Origin: Hydrogenophaga sp.
GTDB lineage: Bacteria > Pseudomonadota > Gammaproteobacteria > Burkholderiales > Burkholderiaceae_C
Direction of reading: 5' to 3'
NCBI RefSeq assembly: GCF_025699295.1
Contig: NZ_JAILWB010000005.1
Coordinates: 186,001-250,000, forward strand
DNA length: 64,000 bases
In this document: piece after piece, positions 1 through 8,140 of the stretch
How positions within the stretch are numbered: position 1 is the stretch's first letter
How the letters are laid out: each line of letters starts with the position of its first letter
Translations under genes and position numbers: made by a program
The notes under the pieces: generated by a model
Seen by the model: the letters and a program-made list of their open reading frames with translations, nothing else
Database searches by the model: none
What the model was told of the DNA's origin: nothing

Positions 1-1137
1 GGTCTGGCACAGACGAAAGCCGTGGGTCTGCGCCAGTTGTTCCACGTAGCCGGGTGTGTGCGCGTAGCGCAGGCTTGGCCGCAGCTGCAGACCGGGCTCG
101 CCACGGGCAAGTTCGACCGAGAACGCAAAACGCCCGCCGGGGCGCAGGCGCTGGTGCACGGCGGCGAACACCGCGTCGAGCGCGCCCACGTAGATGAACA
201 CATCGGCCGCGATCACGAGATCGGCGGGATCGGTCTGCGACTGCAGGAAGCCGAGCAAATCGCCCTGCTCCACGCGGCGGTAGGCACCACTGGCGCGTGC
301 CTGTTCCACCATGGCCTGGGCGAGGTCCACACCATCCACCGCGTCGGCCTGCGCGCGGATGAGCTGGCCACACAGCCCCGTGCCGCAGCCCAGGTCGAGC
401 ACGAGCGGGTAGCGCCGCCCGCCCTTGATCAGCGGCGCGAGCAGGGTTTCGTGCGCCTGGTACTTCAGGTGTTCGATGAGATGGCTCTGGAAATCGTCGG
501 CGTACTCGTTGAACAGGGCCTGCACATACGCGCGCGGCGGTTGCACGGGCATGGCCTCGCCTGCCTTGACCGAGGCGAGGTAGAAGCGGTGCAGCTCCTC
601 ATCCCCACCGTGCGCCAGGGCCTGCTCGAAACAGCGGGCGGCCTCTGCGTATTGCCCGGTGTCGCGCAGCAGGCTGCCGCGCTGGCTCCAGGCTTCTGCC
701 AGCGTGGGGTCCAGCACCAGTGCCTGGTCCAGGGCCTGCAGCGCCTCGTCGGCGTGGTCCAGCCGCAAGAGGCAGCTCGCGAGCGACAGCTGGATCAGCG
801 CGGTGGACGCCCCCAGCTTCACGCCCTGCTGCAGCGCCTGTGCCGCATCGGCCCAGTTCGAGAGCGCATCGTGCGAGAGCCCGAGCGCGATCCAGGCGTC
901 GCGGTGCGCGGGATCGGCCCGCGTGGCCTGGCCGAGGGTGTGCACGGCCTCGGTCCAGCGGCCCAGGCGGCACTGCGTCACGCCCAGGTTGGCAAGCACG
1001 GATGGGCGCCCCGGCACCAGCGTGAGCGCGGTCTGGTAGCGCGCCATGGCCTCGTCGAGCCGGCCGGCCTCGAACAGGGCGTTGCCTTCGAAGAACGCGG
1101 CCTTGGCCTGTTCGATGGGGTCGGTGTCGGTGCTCAT
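1..1137 (-). CDS. TPR-repeat SAM methyltransferase (3' end cut by window edge)
   Basis: The reading frame starts at the ATG at 1137 (MSTDTDPIEQAKAAFF) and stays open to base 1, so the C-terminus is missing. The first ~180 residues are tetratricopeptide-type helical repeats (for example ALTLVPGRPSVLANLGV and GLSHDALSNWADAAQALQQG). They are followed by a class I methyltransferase domain whose SAM-binding motif I reads VLDLGCGTGLCG, with a later LVIAADVFIYVGAL strand. Family knowledge: such TPR-methyltransferases act on protein or small-molecule substrates that are mostly unknown. The ATG lies 11 bases after the stop of the Tm-1-like gene on the same strand, so it may be co-transcribed with it, but the products show no obvious functional link. 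Confidence 0.85.
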   Translation of the reverse strand, partial: MSTDTDPIEQAKAAFFEGNALFEAGRLDEAMARYQTALTLVPGRPSVLANLGVTQCRLGRWTEAVHTLGQATRADPAHRDAWIALGLSHDALSNWADAAQALQQGVKLGASTALIQLSLASCLLRLDHADEALQALDQALVLDPTLAEAWSQRGSLLRDTGQYAEAARCFEQALAHGGDEELHRFYLASVKAGEAMPVQPPRAYVQALFNEYADDFQSHLIEHLKYQAHETLLAPLIKGGRRYPLVLDLGCGTGLCGQLIRAQADAVDGVDLAQAMVEQARASGAYRRVEQGDLLGFLQSQTDPADLVIAADVFIYVGALDAVFAAVHQRLRPGGRFAFSVELARGEPGLQLRPSLRYAHTPGYVEQLAQTHGFRLCQT

Positions 1138-1148
1138 GGAGCGGCACC

Positions 1149-2372
1149 TTACACCAGCACTGCCCTCACTTGTCCGGCCACCGCCTCCGCGAAGGCCGGG
1201 TCGTTGATGTGGTGCGGCAGCCTGATCAGCAGGTGCGTGTCGCTCACCACGAACAGGCGCTTCAGGGTGTCGAACAGCACGGCGTCGGCGGCCGGGTCGT
1301 GAAACGGCTGGCCGGGTGCGTCGATCATCGACAACCCGCCCAGCGGCAGCAGCAGCCGCACCGGGCCGGGCGCGCGGTTGAGCTGTTCGGCGATGCGCCG
1401 CGCCGCCGCTTCCAGCTCCTGCGCGTTGCTGCGCATGAGCGTCACGTCGGCGTTGTGCACGTGAAAGCGGCGGCCCTTGTGCCGTTCGGGAATGGTGGAC
1501 GGGGCGCCCCAGTTGATCATGTCCAGCGCGCCGACCGAGCCGATCCAGGGCAGGCCGTGGCGCGCGGCGGCATCGAGCCGGTCGGGGCCGGCGTCGCACA
1601 CGCCGCCGGCCAGGTGCTGGCCCACTTCGGTGGTGGTGATGTCCACGACCGCGCGCAGCAGGCCGGCGGCCGCCAGGGCTTCGAGCGTGCGGCCGCCCGC
1701 GCCGTTGGCGTGGAACACCTGGGCGTCGAAGTCGTCCTGCAGCAGCCCGCGCACGGCCTGCACGCAGGGGGTGGTGACACCGAACATGGTCAGGCCGATG
1801 GCGGGCTTGTCCTGCGCGCTGTCCACCGGGACGCGGTGCTGCAGCATGCCCACCAGCGCGTGTGCCGCGTTGGCCAGGATGGTGCGCGAGAGCCGGTTGA
1901 GGCCGGCGATGTCGGTCACCGGGTACATCAGCGTCATGTCCACCACGCCCACGTAGGCCGCCACGTTGCCCGCCGCCATGGTGGAGACCAGCAGCTTCGG
2001 CACGCCGATGGGCAGCAGGCGCATGGCCGGCGCGATCATGGAACTGCCGCCCGAGCCACCCACGCCCAGCATGGCCTGGATCTCGCCGGCCGCGAGGCGC
2101 GTGCGCACCAGCGTGGCCAGCGCGTCGCCCATGGCGATCACGGCTTCGCCCCGGTCTTGCGTGTCGAACACGGCGGCCACGCCGCGCGGGTGGTGGCTGG
2201 CCACGGCGGCGGCGTCGATGTCGGCCGCGCCCGGTGCGCTGCGCGTGCCCACGTCCACCGTGACCACGCGCACGCCGGCCGCGCGCACCAGGCCCGCAAG
2301 GTAGTCCAGTTCCGCGGCCTTGGTGTCGAAGGTGCCGACCACCCAGGCCGTGGGTGGCGAGACGGCGTTCAT
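1149..2372 (-). CDS. Tm-1-like ATP-binding domain protein (UPF0261)
   Basis: The 407-residue protein begins MNAVSPPTAWVVGTFDTK and has the UPF0261/Tm-1 signatures: N-terminal GTFDTKAAELDYL, then VVTVDVGT, the glycine-rich GVGGSGGSSMIAPAM, and a C-terminal half rich in short strand-loop motifs (LPLGGLSMID). The family is named after the ATP-binding domain of tomato Tm-1. Its bacterial biochemical role is not established. The start at 2372 overlaps the SRPBCC stop by four bases (ATGA), which indicates translational coupling. Two genes upstream lies a PEP-hydrolase-like TIM barrel, the usual genomic partner or fusion partner of UPF0261. With a complete Liv-type transporter next to it, I infer a role in metabolising an imported compound. 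Confidence 0.9.
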   Translation of the reverse strand: MNAVSPPTAWVVGTFDTKAAELDYLAGLVRAAGVRVVTVDVGTRSAPGAADIDAAAVASHHPRGVAAVFDTQDRGEAVIAMGDALATLVRTRLAAGEIQAMLGVGGSGGSSMIAPAMRLLPIGVPKLLVSTMAAGNVAAYVGVVDMTLMYPVTDIAGLNRLSRTILANAAHALVGMLQHRVPVDSAQDKPAIGLTMFGVTTPCVQAVRGLLQDDFDAQVFHANGAGGRTLEALAAAGLLRAVVDITTTEVGQHLAGGVCDAGPDRLDAAARHGLPWIGSVGALDMINWGAPSTIPERHKGRRFHVHNADVTLMRSNAQELEAAARRIAEQLNRAPGPVRLLLPLGGLSMIDAPGQPFHDPAADAVLFDTLKRLFVVSDTHLLIRLPHHINDPAFAEAVAGQVRAVLV

Positions 2373-2812
2373 TTCCGCTTCTCGTAGTGCGCGTTCACGC
2401 ACTCGAAGAAGGTGCGGAAGGTGCCGGCCACGCGTTCCAGCGCCTCGGCCTCCTGGTCGGCGGGCACGTCCCATTCGGCCCACCACTCGCCGAAGCAGCG
2501 GTTGCCTTCGGTGATGGGCAGCAGGTGCATCTCCGCCACGTAGTTGGTCCAGGGCGCGTCGATGTGCAGGATGCGGTAGCGGCAGCGGTGGGTGTCGTCG
2601 GACAGCGCCAGCAGTTGCTCGCGCAGGTAGCCGCCGCCATCGCGCACGGTGAAGTGGCGCACGCAGCCGACCTGGTCGGACGGCTTGCCGTCCTCGATGT
2701 AGGACTTCTCGAAATAAGGGTGGTAGTTGCCGAGCGCGCCGAAGTCGCGCAGGAAGGACCATGCCTGATCGATGGTGGCGTTCATCGCCGCGCTCACGTA
2801 GACCCGTGCCAT
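2369..2812 (-). CDS. SRPBCC (START/Bet v1-like) family protein
   Basis: The 147-residue protein has the polyketide cyclase/SRPBCC pattern: an N-terminal strand MARVYVSAAMNATIDQAWSFL, a WNYHPYF-like helix-loop segment (GALGNYHPYFEKSYIE), paired strands (VGCVRHFTV, HRCRYRILH) and a long C-terminal helix (AEALERVAGTFRTFFECV). The fold encloses a hydrophobic cavity for a small ligand. Its actual ligand or reaction cannot be read from sequence. It lies between the PEP-hydrolase-like gene (40 bases upstream) and the Tm-1-like gene (4-base overlap), so it belongs to that operon and may bind or convert the same substrate. Confidence 0.85.
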   Translation of the reverse strand: MARVYVSAAMNATIDQAWSFLRDFGALGNYHPYFEKSYIEDGKPSDQVGCVRHFTVRDGGGYLREQLLALSDDTHRCRYRILHIDAPWTNYVAEMHLLPITEGNRCFGEWWAEWDVPADQEAEALERVAGTFRTFFECVNAHYEKRK

Positions 2813-2852
2813 GTGTGTGTCTCCTCTGTCTTTTCCAGTGGTGGGATGGGTT

Positions 2853-3683
2853 TCAGAAGCTCAGGTTCTTGTAGCGTTCCACGTGCGACTTGATCGCGAT
2901 CTCGGTCGGCAGGCGTTCCATGCTGCTCGCGCCGTAGAAGCCGTTGCAGTGGGTGCTGTGCTTGAAGACGTAGGCCACGTCCTCGGGCGAGGATATCGGG
3001 CCGCCGTGCGCGATCACGATCACGTCCTTGCGCACCCGGCGCGCGGCCTCGCCCCATTCGTCGATGAGTTTCACCGACTCGGCCAGCGACTTCGACGACG
3101 TGGCACCGATGGTGCCGCCGGTGGTCACGCCCAGGTGCGGCACCACGAAGTCGGCGCCGGCCTCGGTCATGGCCACGGCTTCCTCGGCGGAGAACACGTA
3201 GGGCGTGGTCAGCAGGTCGATGGCGTGGGCCTCGCCGATCATCTCGACCTCGGTCGCGTAGTTGATGCCGGTCTCCTCGAGGCTCTGGCGGAAGGTGCCG
3301 TCGATGATGCCCACGGTGGGAAAGTTCTGCACGCCGGAAAACCCCAGTTCCTTGAGCTTCTTCAGGAACACCGGCATGACGATGAAAGGGTCGGTGCCAT
3401 TGACGCCAGCGATCACCGGCGTCTTCTTCGCCACCGGCAGCACCTCACCGGCCATTTCCAGCACGATGTCGTTGGCGTTGCCGTACGCCAGCAGGCCGGC
3501 CGACGAAGCGCGCCCGGCCATGCGGTAGCGCCCGGAGTTGTAGATCACGATCAGGTCGATGCCGGCGGCCTCCTCGCACTTGGCGGAGATGCCGGTGCCG
3601 GCACCGCCACCGATGATGGGCACACGGCGGCGGACCATGTCCTGGAATTTCGCCATCAGGGCTTGGCGTTCGAAGCGCGGCAT
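2853..3683 (-). CDS. phosphoenolpyruvate hydrolase-like TIM-barrel protein
   Basis: The 276-residue protein begins [20 protein letters not shown]. It has the features of the PEP-hydrolase-like TIM-barrel family (PF09370): [19 protein letters not shown] near residues 23-41, [44 protein letters not shown], and [18 protein letters not shown] near the C-terminus. Family knowledge: these are related to the PEP-mutase/isocitrate-lyase superfamily and often sit beside or fused to Tm-1-like domains. The reaction is unproven. Genes for a Liv-type transporter lie directly upstream (45-base gap after livM) and the SRPBCC gene follows, so all probably share one transcript and one pathway. Confidence 0.88.
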   Translation of the reverse strand: MPRFERQALMAKFQDMVRRRVPIIGGGAGTGISAKCEEAAGIDLIVIYNSGRYRMAGRASSAGLLAYGNANDIVLEMAGEVLPVAKKTPVIAGVNGTDPFIVMPVFLKKLKELGFSGVQNFPTVGIIDGTFRQSLEETGINYATEVEMIGEAHAIDLLTTPYVFSAEEAVAMTEAGADFVVPHLGVTTGGTIGATSSKSLAESVKLIDEWGEAARRVRKDVIVIAHGGPISSPEDVAYVFKHSTHCNGFYGASSMERLPTEIAIKSHVERYKNLSF

Positions 3684-3728
3684 GGGGGGTCTCCTTGAAA
3701 GGGAATCGGGTTTGTCTGGTTGAAAGGC

Positions 3729-4682
3729 TCAGGGGCCGGTGCGCGGGCGCGTGCGCAACGCCGCCACCGCACCGGCAATGCCGCTGCGGAAGGCCAGCAC
3801 GCACACCATGAAGATCAGGCCGGTGACCACGGTCACCCAGCCGCCAAAGGCATCGAGGTAGTACTGCAGGCCCACCACCAGCGCCGCGCCAATGGCGGGG
3901 CCGAAAACGGTGTGCATGCCGCCCAGCAGGGCCATGAGCACCACGTCACCCGAAAGGTGCCAGTGCACGTCGGACAGCGCGGCGAGCTGGAACACCAGCG
4001 CCTTCAGGGAGCCGGCCAGGCCCGAGAGCGCGGCCGAGAGCACGAACAGCGTGAGCTTGTAGCGCTCCACCGGGTAGCCGAGCGAACGCGCGCGTGGCTC
4101 GTGTTCCCGGATGGCCACCACCACGTGGCCAAAGGGCGAGCGCACCACGCGGTGGATAAGCCACAGCCCGGCCAGCGTCAGCAGCAGCACCAGGTGGTAC
4201 AGGGCAAAGTCGCTGCGCAGGTCGATGAAGCCGAACAAGGTGCCGCGCGGGATCTGCTGCAGGCCGTCCTCCGCGCCGGTGAAGGGCAGTTGCAGGAAGA
4301 TGAAATACACCATCTGCGCCAGCGCCAGCGTGATCATGGCCAGGTAGATGCCCTGGCGGTGGATGGCCAGCGCGCCGAACACGGCGCCCAGCAGCGCCGC
4401 CGTCGCGGTGCCGAAGAGCAGGGCGAGTTCGGGCGGCAGGCCCCAGTGCTTGGCGGCCAGGCCGGTCATGTAGGCCGCACCACCGAAGAAGGCCGCGTGG
4501 CCGAAGGACATCATGCCGCCGAAGCCCAGCAGCAGGCTGTAGGCGCAGGCGAACAGCGCCATGCACATCAGCTTCATCACGAACACCGGGTACACCACCT
4601 GCGGCGCCCACGGCACCGCCAGCAGGGCCAGCACCACCACGGCCAGGAAGGCCTTCTGCCAGGTCGGCATGGTCGTGTTCAT
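3729..4682 (-). CDS. livM: branched-chain amino acid-type ABC transporter permease LivM
   Basis: The 317-residue membrane protein starts MNTTMPTWQKAFLAVVV and has about eight to ten hydrophobic segments. The LivM signature GFGGMMSFGHAAFFGGAAY is near residues 50-68, and the cytoplasmic coupling segment around AIREHEPRARSLGYPVERYK is near residue 190. It forms the inner-membrane channel with LivH. The start overlaps the livH stop by four bases, showing coupling. The substrate is not necessarily an amino acid: HAAT-type importers with this subunit set also carry amides, urea and aromatic acids, and the downstream genes here are not amino-acid enzymes. Confidence 0.92.
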   Translation of the reverse strand: MNTTMPTWQKAFLAVVVLALLAVPWAPQVVYPVFVMKLMCMALFACAYSLLLGFGGMMSFGHAAFFGGAAYMTGLAAKHWGLPPELALLFGTATAALLGAVFGALAIHRQGIYLAMITLALAQMVYFIFLQLPFTGAEDGLQQIPRGTLFGFIDLRSDFALYHLVLLLTLAGLWLIHRVVRSPFGHVVVAIREHEPRARSLGYPVERYKLTLFVLSAALSGLAGSLKALVFQLAALSDVHWHLSGDVVLMALLGGMHTVFGPAIGAALVVGLQYYLDAFGGWVTVVTGLIFMVCVLAFRSGIAGAVAALRTRPRTGP

Positions 4683-5572
4683 GCGGCCCCCTCCTTGCCG
4701 AACAGGCCGCGCGGTCGCAACAGCAGCACCAGCGCCATCACCACGAAGATCACCGTGGTGGACGCCTCGGAGTAGAAGACCTTGGCCAGCCCCTCGATCA
4801 CGCCGATGCCCAGCGCGGTGACGATGGAGCCCAGCACCGAGCCCATGCCGCCGATGACGACGATGGCGAAGACGATGATCACCAGGTTGGAGCCCATGCC
4901 CGAGTTCACGTGCAGTATGGGCGCGGCCAGCACGCCGGTGAAGGCCGCCAGCGCGATGCCCCCGGCGTAGGTGAGCGTGAGCAGGCGCGGCACGTCGACA
5001 CCGAAGGACTGCGTGAGCTGCGGCTTCTCGGTCGCGGCGCGCAGGCGCGCGCCCAGCGGGGTGCGCTCGATCAGCCACCAGGTGAGGCCGCAGGCCGCCA
5101 GCGCCGCCACGATGACCCAGGCGCGATAGATCGGCAGGATCATGAAGCCGAGGTTGAACACGCCCTGCAGGTTCGCGGGCACCGGGTAGGGCTGGCCCGA
5201 GGTGCCGAACGCCACGCGGAAACCGCCCTCAAGCACCAGCACCAGGCCAAAGGTGAGCAGCAGGCCGTAGATCGGGTCAAGGCCATAGAGGCGGCGCAGC
5301 AGGCCGCGTTCGAACAGGCCGCCCAGGCCACCCACCACCAGCGGCACCAGCAGCAGCGCGGCCCAGTAGCCCAGCCCCAGGTAGCGCTGCAGCATCCAGG
5401 CGCCGAACGCGCCAACCATGAAGAAGGCGCCGTGCGCGAAATTGACGATGCGCAGCAGGCCGAAGATCACCGCCAGGCCCAGGCTGAGCACGGCGTAGAA
5501 GCAGCCATTGACCAGCCCGAGCATGACCTGGCCGGCCAGCACCGGCAGGGGAAGACCGAATACCTCAAGCAT
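4679..5572 (-). CDS. livH: branched-chain amino acid-type ABC transporter permease LivH
   Basis: The 297-residue polytopic membrane protein opens with MLEVFGLPLPVLAGQVMLGL and shows the LivH hallmarks GLAVIFGLLRIVNFAHGAFF (residues ~32-51) and AIVVIGGMGSVLGSIVTALG in the C-terminal third. It pairs with LivM in the translocation pore. Its ATG is only 25 bases from the ATG of the divergent AraC gene, so the promoters must overlap or lie in one of the coding regions. The genes for the ATPases and binding protein lie on the far side of the AraC gene on the same strand, so the operon is physically interrupted by an antisense regulator. Confidence 0.92.
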   Translation of the reverse strand: MLEVFGLPLPVLAGQVMLGLVNGCFYAVLSLGLAVIFGLLRIVNFAHGAFFMVGAFGAWMLQRYLGLGYWAALLLVPLVVGGLGGLFERGLLRRLYGLDPIYGLLLTFGLVLVLEGGFRVAFGTSGQPYPVPANLQGVFNLGFMILPIYRAWVIVAALAACGLTWWLIERTPLGARLRAATEKPQLTQSFGVDVPRLLTLTYAGGIALAAFTGVLAAPILHVNSGMGSNLVIIVFAIVVIGGMGSVLGSIVTALGIGVIEGLAKVFYSEASTTVIFVVMALVLLLRPRGLFGKEGAA

Positions 5573-5597
5573 GCCCGGTCCCTATGATTCGCCATCC

Positions 5598-6440
5598 ATG
5601 CCGTCGAAACATCCCGATCTCTCCCGTGAAACCCTTGTGATGGGCGATGACACCGTGCAGACGGTGGTGCGTGCCGAGCAGTGCGACGCGCTGGCCGCGC
5701 GCCACATCGCCCATGTGTCGGTGGTGGACGCCGCCGCGCCCTACACCGTGGTGCGAACCAACCTGAGCGGCGCCTTCATGCAGGTGTGCCTGGGCGGCGA
5801 GGGGCAGACGCTGCTGGACGGGCGCTGGTACACCCACAAGCCCGGCAGCGTGACCTTTGCGCCCGCGCACGTGCTGCACGCCTTCCACTGCGTGCCGGGC
5901 AAGCGCTGGCAACTGGCCTGGGTGCGCTTCAAGCCCGATTCGGTGCGCTCGGTGGACGGCGCCATGGCGCCCACCATGAGCCCGTTCGACGGCCGCGTGC
6001 TGCAGAACGCCATCCAGGGCCTGGCCGCCGAGATGGAAGGCGCGGCCGACCCCGGCACCTGCGTGGTATGGGTGGACGTGATCGAACGCTACGTGGCGCG
6101 CATCCTGGAGCCGCTGCAGCGCGAACCGCGCCTGGTGCCGGTGTGGAACGCGGTGAAGAACGACCTGGCGCGCGACTGGACGCTGGCCGACCTGGCGGCC
6201 CTGGCCAGCACCAGCGAAGAACATCTGCGCCGCCTGTGCCAGAAGAGCCTGGGCCGCAGTCCCGGCAAGCAGCTGGCCAACCTGCGCATCGCGCACGCGG
6301 CGCACCTGCTGGCCACCACCACCGAGAAGATCGAGGCCATCGCCCACGGCGTGGGCTACGTGAACCCGTTCGCGTTCTCCAACACCTTCAAGCGCCTGAC
6401 CGGGTTTCGTCCGTCGGACTACAGGATGCGGCATCTCTAG
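5598..6440 (+). CDS. AraC family transcriptional regulator embedded in the liv-type operon
   Basis: The 280-residue frame from ATG 5598 has an N-terminal cupin-like sensor (YTVVRTNLSGAFMQVCLG, GSVTFAPAHVLHAFH, residues ~45-100) and a C-terminal AraC double helix-turn-helix (WTLADLAALASTSEEHLRRL, then VGYVNPFAFSNTFKRLTG and FRPSDYR at the end). A second in-frame ATG at 5640 (MGDDTVQTVV) would leave 67 bases between it and divergent livH and may be the true start. The gene ends 4 bases inside the convergent livF stop. Position suggests that it senses the transported compound and controls both halves of the surrounding transporter operon. Confidence 0.9.
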   Translation: MPSKHPDLSRETLVMGDDTVQTVVRAEQCDALAARHIAHVSVVDAAAPYTVVRTNLSGAFMQVCLGGEGQTLLDGRWYTHKPGSVTFAPAHVLHAFHCVPGKRWQLAWVRFKPDSVRSVDGAMAPTMSPFDGRVLQNAIQGLAAEMEGAADPGTCVVWVDVIERYVARILEPLQREPRLVPVWNAVKNDLARDWTLADLAALASTSEEHLRRLCQKSLGRSPGKQLANLRIAHAAHLLATTTEKIEAIAHGVGYVNPFAFSNTFKRLTGFRPSDYRMRHL

Positions 6441-7243
6441 ACCCCGATCCTTGAAGTGATGGCGTCGAAATCGCGCAGCAGCGTCGCCGCATCGAAGGTG
6501 TCGGTGATGCGGCCCGACTCCATCAGGCAGTGCCGGTCGGCCAGTTCTGCGGCGAAGTGCACGTTCTGCTCCACCAGCACGATGGTGTAGCCACGCGTCT
6601 TGAGCTGGCGGATGAGGTCGCCGATGCGGTCCACGATCACCGGGGCCAGGCCTTCGGTGGGTTCGTCCAGCAGCAGCACGCGCGCGCCGGTGCGCAGGAT
6701 GCGCGCGATCGCCAGCATCTGCTGCTCGCCACCCGAGAGGTGCGTGCCCGCCGAACCGGCGCGCTGCGCAAGGTTGGGAAACAGCTCGAAGAGCTCGGCT
6801 TCGCTCATGCCGCCGTCGGCCACCACCGGCGGCAGGCGCAGGTTTTCGCGCACGGTGAGCGAGGCGTAGATGCCGCGGTCGTCCGGGCAGAAGGCGATGC
6901 CCAGCCGCCCGATGTGGTGGGGCGCCAGGCCGATGAGTTCCCGGCCCTTGAAGCGGATCGAGCCCTGGCGCCTGTCCATCATGCCCATGATGGATTTCAG
7001 CAGCGTGGACTTGCCCGCGCCGTTGCGGCCCAGCAGCGTGACGAGTTGGCCTTCGCGCACCTCCAGGCTGGCGCCGTGCAGCGCCTGGCTGGGGCCGTAC
7101 CAGGCCTTGACATCGTGCAGCGTCAACAAGGCATCCGTTCGCACTGAGCCTGGCCTGTCCTGAGCTTGTCGAAGGGTCGAAGTGCTCGCACCGCGCGGGG
7201 CTTCGACTGGCTCAGCCCGAACGGGATGGGGAGCGTCAGCCAT
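6437..7243 (-). CDS. livF: branched-chain amino acid-type ABC transporter ATPase LivF
   Basis: The 268-residue ATPase has Walker A GRNGAGKST (near residue 66), the signature LSGGEQQ, Walker B VLLLDEP and an H-loop region (IVLVEQNVHFA), all typical of LivF. The first ~34 residues are atypical: EPVEAPRGASTSTLRQAQDR is the translation of a palindromic repeat at 7154-7224. Normal LivF homology begins at about residue 36 (ALLTLHDVKAWYG). Starting at ATG 7243 gives an 8-base overlap with livG. A GTG at 7144 is an alternative start that would exclude the repeat. It energises the LivHM channel with LivG. Confidence 0.9.
   Translation of the reverse strand: MADAPHPVRAEPVEAPRGASTSTLRQAQDRPGSVRTDALLTLHDVKAWYGPSQALHGASLEVREGQLVTLLGRNGAGKSTLLKSIMGMMDRRQGSIRFKGRELIGLAPHHIGRLGIAFCPDDRGIYASLTVRENLRLPPVVADGGMSEAELFELFPNLAQRAGSAGTHLSGGEQQMLAIARILRTGARVLLLDEPTEGLAPVIVDRIGDLIRQLKTRGYTIVLVEQNVHFAAELADRHCLMESGRITDTFDAATLLRDFDAITSRIGV
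7154..7224. repeat. Interspersed palindromic repeat (EPVEA/LRQAQD type) inside the 5' end of livF
   Basis: Two inverted half-elements are visible: CCTGTCCTGAGCTTGTCGAA at 7154-7173, and TTCGACTGGCTCAGCCCGAA at 7202-7221, whose complement begins TTCGGGCTGAGCCAGTCGAA. Shared cores are the TGAGC...TCGAA arms. From memory, this family is common between genes of Comamonadaceae and other beta/gamma-proteobacteria. Here it is read in frame as the LivF N-terminus, with no stop codon. Confidence 0.8.
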
Positions 7244-8027
7244 GGCTCGGCTCCGCCACCGTGTGGTGCTTGCGCTGCCCCGCGTGCCCATGGCCCAGGT
7301 AGGCCTCGACCACGCGCGGGTCCTTCGACACGGTGGCGTAGTCGCCTTCGGCCAGCACCTCGCCGCGCGCCAGCACGGTGATGCGGTCGCACAGGTCGGC
7401 CACCACCGAGAGGTTGTGTTCCACCATGAGCACGGTGCGCCCGCGCGCGGCCTGGCGGATGAGCGCGGCGGCCTGGGCGATGTCTTCGGCGCCCATGCCG
7501 GCCATGGGCTCGTCCAGCAGCAGCACGCGCGGCTCCAGCGCCAGCGTGGTGGCCAGTTCCAGCGCGCGCTTGCGGCCGTAGGGCAACTCGCCGGCCAGGT
7601 GCCTGGCCCATTCGGACAGGCTGGCCTCGGCCAGCAGTTCATGGGTGCGCTCGTCGTACACCGCCAGCGCCTTGTCGCTGCGCCACCAGTCCATGGAATG
7701 CCCACGGCGGCGTTGCACCGCCAGGCGCACGTTCTCGAACACGCTCAGCTGGCCAAACACCGCCGAGATCTGGAACGAACGCACCAGCCCCAGGCGCGCC
7801 ACCGCATCGGCCGGCGTGCGCGTGATGTCCTGGCCCTGGAACTGGATGCGCCCGGCGGTCGCGTCGATGAAGCGCGTGAGCAGGTTGAAGCAGGTCGTCT
7901 TGCCGGCGCCGTTGGGGCCGATGAGGGCGTGGATGCTGCCCTCCTGCACCGACAGGTTCACGTTGGAAACAGCGTGAAACCCGTGGAAGCTGCGGGAGAG
8001 ACCCTGCGTTTCGAGGATGGTGGGCAT
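7236..8027 (-). CDS. livG: branched-chain amino acid-type ABC transporter ATPase LivG
   Basis: The 263-residue ATPase starts MPTILETQGLSRSFHGFHAV and has Walker A GPNGAGKTT (near residue 39), the LivG-type degenerate signature GELPYGRKR, Walker B VLLLDEPMAGMG, and the long LivG insert with RRRGHSMDWW. The C-terminus VVEAYLGHG is the usual LivG ending, followed by a short tail. The stop lies inside the livF start (8-base overlap). It is separated from the binding-protein gene upstream by about 110 bases containing two hairpins, an arrangement often used to lower ATPase expression relative to the binding protein. Confidence 0.92.
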   Translation of the reverse strand: MPTILETQGLSRSFHGFHAVSNVNLSVQEGSIHALIGPNGAGKTTCFNLLTRFIDATAGRIQFQGQDITRTPADAVARLGLVRSFQISAVFGQLSVFENVRLAVQRRRGHSMDWWRSDKALAVYDERTHELLAEASLSEWARHLAGELPYGRKRALELATTLALEPRVLLLDEPMAGMGAEDIAQAAALIRQAARGRTVLMVEHNLSVVADLCDRITVLARGEVLAEGDYATVSKDPRVVEAYLGHGHAGQRKHHTVAEPSHG

Positions 8028-8062
8028 GGTGAGGTGACGACAGTCAAGGGGCCGCTGCGCAC

Positions 8063-8101
8063 GGCCGCTCCGAAGCGGCCGGCCCGCCCCCCAGTGGGGG
8101 G
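8063..8101. repeat. Two adjacent hairpins between binding-protein gene and livG
   Basis: GGCCGCT/AGCGGCC arms (8063-8069, 8074-8080) close a 4-base loop. CCCCCC/GGGGGG arms (8087-8092, 8096-8101) flank AGT. They lie 40-78 bases after the binding-protein stop, in the direction of transcription. No T-run follows, so they fit an mRNA-stabilising or attenuating intercistronic hairpin, or a common GC-rich intergenic repeat, better than a classic terminator. Confidence 0.5.
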
Positions 8102-8140
8102 TATGCGGCTACACGCAGTGAGCAAGCAACGGGGGGTGTC

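Noticed and set aside
22..1302. A long open frame on the plus strand opposite the TPR-methyltransferase.
   Set aside because: The minus-strand reading gives clear TPR and SAM motifs. The plus-strand product is an Arg/Gly/His-rich shadow caused by high GC.
2373..2762. N-terminal extension of the Tm-1-like frame up to 2762.
   Set aside because: The extra residues are an out-of-frame reading of the SRPBCC gene. The ATG at 2372 overlaps the SRPBCC stop and fits family length.
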